Shown here: positions 13,252 through 17,073 of the stretch, one piece after another | Layout: each line of letters opens with the position of its first letter | Position numbering within the stretch: the first letter of the stretch is position 1 | Source of the DNA: an uncultured Lachnospiraceae bacterium | GTDB taxonomy: Bacteria; Bacillota; Clostridia; Lachnospirales; Lachnospiraceae | Assembly: GCA_905235345.1 (NCBI GenBank) | Contig: CAJOLO010000084.1 | Location: 1-17,073 of the forward strand | Direction: 5' to 3' | Length of the DNA: 17,073 nucleotides | Position numbers and translations under genes: made by a program | Notes under the pieces: generated by a model | Database searches by the model: none | Told to the model about the DNA's origin: nothing | Seen by the model: the letters and a program-made list of their open reading frames with translations, nothing else

Positions 13252-15672
13252 ATGGCAAACAAAAGATCAGTTTTTGCAATTAACTGGGCTGAGGTAGAAG
13301 CACTTGCAGCAGGACGTCATGATAATCCGCATCATATATTGGGTATGCATGAGTCTATAGACGGAGTATATATCAATGCATATATGCCGGGTGCAGAAAG
13401 TGTTACAGCTGTCAGTACCAATACAAAGGAAACATTCAATTTGACCAGTGACAGAATTCCCGGATTTTTTACAGTGAAGATTCCTGATAAGAAGAGTTTT
13501 GTATATTACTATGTGGTGAAATATTCCGAAGGAAGCAAGAACGGATTTGTTGATGGCAGGAAGAAAGGTAATACGGTTGAGATTATTGATCCGTATTCCT
13601 TTGATTCCGTTATGGATCCTATTGACATCAGTAAGTTCGCTGATGGTATCCACTATGATATATATGAGAAGATGGGTGCACATCCATGTATGTTAGACGG
13701 CGTGGAGGGTGTTCTTTTTGCAGTCTGGGCGCCAAGAGCGGTCAGAGTATCTGTGGTTGGGAATTTCAATGGCTGGAACGGTAAGGTACATGCCATGAGA
13801 AGAATAGAGTATTCGGGTATATTTGAATTGTTTATTCCGGGACTTAAGGCAGGCGAGATATATAAGTATGAGATTCAGAATGCGAATGGTAATACATTTA
13901 TGAAGCCTGACCCATATGGTAATGCGGCAGAACTTAGACCGGGTAATGCTTCAATGATTGCTGATCTTTCTTATGAGTGGTCAGATGCTGATTATATGAA
14001 GAAACTTTCGGCAGAGTGTGAAAGGAATGTTAATGCCGGTTTTTTAGATGTGGCATCTGATAAGAAGATTAAGAAGTCTGAATATATCAGAAAAGAAGTG
14101 CCAATGAACATATATGAGGTTCATCTCGGCTCATTTAAGCGTCCTAAGGATGGAAGAGAATTTTTCACATATAGAGAGATTGTCGAAGAACTGGCAAAGT
14201 ATGTTGCAGATATGGGATACACTCATGTAGAACTTATGCCGGTTATGGAACATGAGAATGACTCAAGCTTTGGTTATCGGACATCGAGCTTTTATGCACC
14301 GACATCCCGCTATGGTACACCGACAGATTTTATGTATTTTGTAGATTATATGCATAGCAAGGGAATCGGGGTTATATGTGACTGGGTACCCAGTCAGTTT
14401 CCGATGAATGATGGCGGACTTGCCGTATTTGACGGTGAACCTTTATATGAGCCTGCTGATAAGAGAAGAAGCGAGAATCCGAGATGGGGAACCTATATAT
14501 TTGATTATGGTAGAAATGAAGTAAGAAACTATCTTATCTCCAATGCAATATACTGGGTTTCCAAGTATCATTTAGACGGACTTAGAATTGACAGTGCCGC
14601 ATCGATGTTATATCTTGATTATGGCCGATCATATGGTAACTGGATTCCTAATCAGTATGGAGGAAATGAGAATCTTGATGCGATTGCGTTTCTGAAAGAA
14701 CTCAATACTATAATAAATGAGCGTTTCCCATACTGTAAGTTGATCGTTGAGGATGAATCCGGATGGCCGATGCTTACCGAAGATGTATCGGATGGCGGAA
14801 TGGGATTCGACTATCAATGGAATATGTCATGGATGAATAATCTTCTCTCATATATGGCATTAGATCCTCTTTATAGAAGATATGAACATAAGAAGCTTAT
14901 AGACAGTCTGGGAACTGCGTATGATGAGAATTACATTCTGGAGTTTTCGCATAATGAGGTTATGGGTGGCAAGGGTTCGATTGTGGAGCAGATGCCCGGA
15001 GGCTATGAGGAGAAATTCTCTAACCTCAGATTGTTATATGGCTGTATGCTTACACATCCGGGCAAGAAGCTGCTTGCTATGGGTCAGGAATTTGCGCAGT
15101 TTAAGGAGTTTTCGGCAGCGGGAGAGCTGGAGTGGGATCTTCTGGAATTCGATGCACATACAATTTTAAGAAATTATGTGAAGGCACTCAATCATTTTTA
15201 TAAGAAAGAGCCTGCATTATATCTTCTTGATAATAATGCTGACGGTTTTGAATGGATTAACAATACTGCAGCTAATGAGAGTATAGTGTCTTTCTTGAGA
15301 AAGACAGGTAAGAAAGAGGATACACTCCTTATAGTATTCAATTTCACACCTGCAGCTTATAAGGATTATAAGATTGGAGTTCCGCATGCGGGGAATTATA
15401 AAGAGATATTTTCCAGCGAGAGGATAGAATTTGGCGGTGACGGAAGCGTTAATCCGGATGTCAGGGCAAGTAAACGTTCCCTATGTGATGGCAGGAGGAA
15501 TTCTATTGTTATATCGCTTGCACCGCTATCGATGAGCATATTCAAGCTGACTAAAGAAGAAGCGGTTCCTTATAAGGAGGATAAAGCCGGAAGTAAGGAG
15601 ACAAAAAAGAAGACATCAGGTAAGAGTACTGCTTCAAAGAGAACAGCTTCTAAGAAGATTAAAGCAGTATAG
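13252..15672 (+). CDS. glgB: 1,4-alpha-glucan branching enzyme family protein (GlgB-like), with altered catalytic residues
   Basis: GlgB moves alpha-1,4-glucan segments to alpha-1,6 positions in glycogen. Domains in the 806 residues: N1 module (about 10-115), CBM48/N2 module (about 138-240, VWAPRAxxVSVVGNFNGWN), GH13 catalytic domain (about 285-660, opening NIYEVHLGSF), C-terminal beta domain (665-765), and a Lys/Ser/Thr-rich tail (766-806). The nucleophile Asp447 (GLRIDSAASM) and acid/base Glu500 (IVEDESGWP) are kept. The third catalytic acid is Asn568 (SHNEV, normally SHDEV), and region I reads DWVPSQF instead of DWVP(G/A)HF (Gln382 for His). E. coli GlgB is 728 residues and aligns almost without gaps around these sites. 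Activity is therefore doubtful. A GAGGAG at 13234-13239 lies 12 nt ahead. No other glycogen gene is present in the window. Confidence 0.9.
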   Translation: MANKRSVFAINWAEVEALAAGRHDNPHHILGMHESIDGVYINAYMPGAESVTAVSTNTKETFNLTSDRIPGFFTVKIPDKKSFVYYYVVKYSEGSKNGFVDGRKKGNTVEIIDPYSFDSVMDPIDISKFADGIHYDIYEKMGAHPCMLDGVEGVLFAVWAPRAVRVSVVGNFNGWNGKVHAMRRIEYSGIFELFIPGLKAGEIYKYEIQNANGNTFMKPDPYGNAAELRPGNASMIADLSYEWSDADYMKKLSAECERNVNAGFLDVASDKKIKKSEYIRKEVPMNIYEVHLGSFKRPKDGREFFTYREIVEELAKYVADMGYTHVELMPVMEHENDSSFGYRTSSFYAPTSRYGTPTDFMYFVDYMHSKGIGVICDWVPSQFPMNDGGLAVFDGEPLYEPADKRRSENPRWGTYIFDYGRNEVRNYLISNAIYWVSKYHLDGLRIDSAASMLYLDYGRSYGNWIPNQYGGNENLDAIAFLKELNTIINERFPYCKLIVEDESGWPMLTEDVSDGGMGFDYQWNMSWMNNLLSYMALDPLYRRYEHKKLIDSLGTAYDENYILEFSHNEVMGGKGSIVEQMPGGYEEKFSNLRLLYGCMLTHPGKKLLAMGQEFAQFKEFSAAGELEWDLLEFDAHTILRNYVKALNHFYKKEPALYLLDNNADGFEWINNTAANESIVSFLRKTGKKEDTLLIVFNFTPAAYKDYKIGVPHAGNYKEIFSSERIEFGGDGSVNPDVRASKRSLCDGRRNSIVISLAPLSMSIFKLTKEEAVPYKEDKAGSKETKKKTSGKSTASKRTASKKIKAV

Positions 15673-15702
15673 CTAATGCTATAAGTAATGAAATATATAA
15701 CC

Positions 15703-15737
15703 GGGCTGTTACTGATTATTGGTAACGGCCTTTATTT
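15703..15737 (+). terminator. Rho-independent terminator after the glgB-family gene
   Basis: GGCTGTTAC (15704-15712) pairs with GTAACGGCC (15722-15730), nine pairs with one T-G wobble, around a 9-nt loop, and is followed by TTTATTT. It lies 31 nt after the stop codon and closes the kinase-glgB transcript. Confidence 0.85.
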
Positions 15738-15755
15738 CAAGAAAGGAAGAATATA

Positions 15756-16604
15756 ATGTTATTAGAAACAGCGGCATTGTCCGTTGAAGAGGCTGCAGCG
15801 AATGTGGAACAATCTGTGGACATTGTTAAGAATACAATCGATGATATAGTAAAATGGTTTATTAACAAATCAGGAAGTGTAATAGCAGCATTTATCTTCA
15901 TTTTTATCGGAATAAAGCTGACGGGATTGTTTATTAAAATTATAAAACGTGCATTTGATAAGTCGAAGATTGACGATTCGGTGTCTGGATTTCTGTTGTC
16001 GATAATCCGGGTCATAGGTTATATACTTGTCTTTCTTACGGCGGCGACCATTGTGGGCTTCGAGGTGACCAGTTTTGTGGCAATCCTTGGTACGGCGTCC
16101 ATGGCGGTCGGTCTTGCACTTCAGGGTGCACTTTCCAATCTTGCAGGCGGTGTGCTTATATTGGTACTGAAACCGTTTAAGGTTGGGGATTACATAGTTG
16201 TGAATAACAATAATAATGAAGGAACTGTTACGGCAATAGATATTTTTTATACGAGATTGCTTACCCATGACAATAAGCTTGTGGTCATACCCAATGGTAC
16301 ACTTACGAACAGCAATCTGGTAAATGTTACAAGTGAGGACAAGAGAAAGTTTGAGATTACGATTTCGGTATCGTATAATACTGATCTGAGGAAGATGAAA
16401 GAGGTTGTGAATGAGGTTTTGTCTGCTGATGACAGGATTCTTGAAAGTGAGCCGAAGAATATATTCATTGCATCATTTGATGACAGCGGAATGACAATTG
16501 CTATAAGAGCGTGGGTTGCTACCGATAATTACTGGAGTACGTTGTGGGATGCGAAAGAGAATATTAAGAAGAGATTCCGTATAACAAGCTTCAGGTTGAG
16601 ATGA
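15756..16604 (+). CDS. mscS: Small-conductance mechanosensitive channel, MscS family (C-terminal frameshift)
   Basis: Pressure-relief channel that opens under membrane tension in hypo-osmotic shock. Visible: an N-terminal periplasmic-type segment, TM1 at about 39-64, TM2 at about 81-103, and the pore helix TM3 from about 105 containing GTASMAVGLALQGALSNLAGG and KPFKVGDYIVV. The soluble beta and alpha/beta domains follow, with VVIPNGTLTNSNLVN at about 173-187. The C-terminus is broken: after ENIKKRF the frame reads RITSFRLR and stops at 16604. Another frame from 16574 reads IPYNKLQVEMRN and stops at 16612, which is the ending expected of the family. The usual xDExGIxI residues between them are missing, consistent with about 22 nt lost. 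AAAGGA (15742-15747) is the ribosome binding site; the upstream terminator sits only 19 nt before the start. Confidence 0.92.
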   Translation: MLLETAALSVEEAAANVEQSVDIVKNTIDDIVKWFINKSGSVIAAFIFIFIGIKLTGLFIKIIKRAFDKSKIDDSVSGFLLSIIRVIGYILVFLTAATIVGFEVTSFVAILGTASMAVGLALQGALSNLAGGVLILVLKPFKVGDYIVVNNNNNEGTVTAIDIFYTRLLTHDNKLVVIPNGTLTNSNLVNVTSEDKRKFEITISVSYNTDLRKMKEVVNEVLSADDRILESEPKNIFIASFDDSGMTIAIRAWVATDNYWSTLWDAKENIKKRFRITSFRLR

Positions 16605-16641
16605 GAAACTAAACAGTATGTAAAAAGAAAGGATAAGAATT

Positions 16642-17073
16642 ATGAAGAGCAAAGATTTTAATTTGACAAAAGAAGATATTATGGAGATATCAGATAAGTA
16701 CCTTCTTGATATCGGTTATCATTTCCCGATTGTGATTGAAGATGCTAAGGGCTGTTATGTGACAGATACTAATGGTGACGAATATCTTGATTTCTATGCG
16801 GGAATTGCGGTTAATTCACTTGGAAACTGCAATCCTAAGATTGTGGAGGCAGTTAAGGAGCAGGCGGAGCAGACTATGCATGTGAGTCTGTATCCCTACA
16901 ATGTACCACAGGCAATGTTGGCAAAGCTTATATGTGAGACCACAGGATATGACAAGGTATTCTTCCAGAATTCAGGTACTGAGTCCAATGAAGCTATGAT
17001 CAAGATGGCGAGAAAATACGGTGTGGAGAATTACGGACCGGAGCACTATGAGATTGTGACGGCAAAGAAGAGC
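16642..17073 (+). CDS. Class III (PLP-dependent) aminotransferase, acetylornithine aminotransferase-like, 5' part
   Basis: N-terminal 144 codons of a pyridoxal-phosphate aminotransferase; the gene runs off the window with no stop. ATG 16642 follows AAAGGAT (16628-16634). Family features: DTNGDEYLDFYAGIAVNSLG (class III N-terminal block), YNVPQAMLAKLI, and VFFQNSGTESNEAMIKMARKYG, the NSG(T/A)E block that contacts the PLP phosphate. The catalytic lysine lies beyond the window. The usual GHxHP motif reads GNCNP, with Asn in place of both His. ArgD (N-acetylornithine aminotransferase of arginine biosynthesis) is the nearest match in style, but GABA or putrescine aminotransferases of the same class cannot be excluded from this part. 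Confidence 0.85.
   Translation, partial: MKSKDFNLTKEDIMEISDKYLLDIGYHFPIVIEDAKGCYVTDTNGDEYLDFYAGIAVNSLGNCNPKIVEAVKEQAEQTMHVSLYPYNVPQAMLAKLICETTGYDKVFFQNSGTESNEAMIKMARKYGVENYGPEHYEIVTAKKS

Noticed and set aside
1..17073. CRISPR array, tRNA, rRNA, transposase or phage genes
   Set aside because: No regularly spaced repeats, cloverleaf, rRNA-like segments or mobile-element proteins were seen on either strand.

Overview
The window is a low-GC, spore-forming Firmicute chromosome segment, most likely a Lachnospiraceae-type Clostridium relative. I infer this from the division/cell-wall gene order, a spoIIGA-sigE-sigG block, strong GGAGG-type ribosome binding sites and frequent TTG/GTG starts; no species is assigned. 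Every gene is on the + strand.

Layout. 1-259: the end of an intergenic repeat plus AT-rich leader. 260-8072: cell-wall and division genes in the order class B penicillin-binding protein (spoVD/ftsI-like), mraY, murD, ftsW, murA (frameshifted) and divIB/ftsQ. 8186-9628: ftsZ, with its own promoter and an unusually long linker. 9629-10008: a 380-bp gene-free stretch holding the ftsZ terminator and a run of hairpins ending in a dispersed repeat. 10009-12516: spoIIGA (frameshifted), sigE and sigG, the compartment-specific sporulation sigma factors with the protease that activates the first of them. 12517-15672: a strong promoter, then an unassigned P-loop kinase-like protein and a glgB-family protein, followed by a terminator. 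15756-16612: an MscS-type channel whose C-terminus is frameshifted. 16642 to the end: the first 144 codons of a class III aminotransferase.

How the genes work together. MurA, MurD and MraY make lipid I precursors; FtsW and the class B PBP polymerise and crosslink septal peptidoglycan; DivIB and FtsZ belong to the divisome. murG and ftsA are not in this stretch. SpoIIGA, SigE and SigG then act in the asymmetrically divided sporangium.

Most notable. (1) Three genes (murA, spoIIGA, mscS) are each broken at a point where a few conserved residues are missing and the reading frame changes. In all three the protein continues in another frame directly after the gap, as if about 10-22 nt had been lost. 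(2) The glgB-family protein keeps two of the three GH13 catalytic acids but has Asn for the third (HNE instead of HDE) and Gln for a conserved His. It looks like a pseudo-branching enzyme, has a Lys/Ser/Thr-rich tail, and is coupled to an orphan kinase-like gene. (3) An intergenic repeat with a covarying hairpin followed by CTTGAC occurs four times, always in the same orientation. I see no CRISPR array, tRNA, rRNA, transposase or phage gene.
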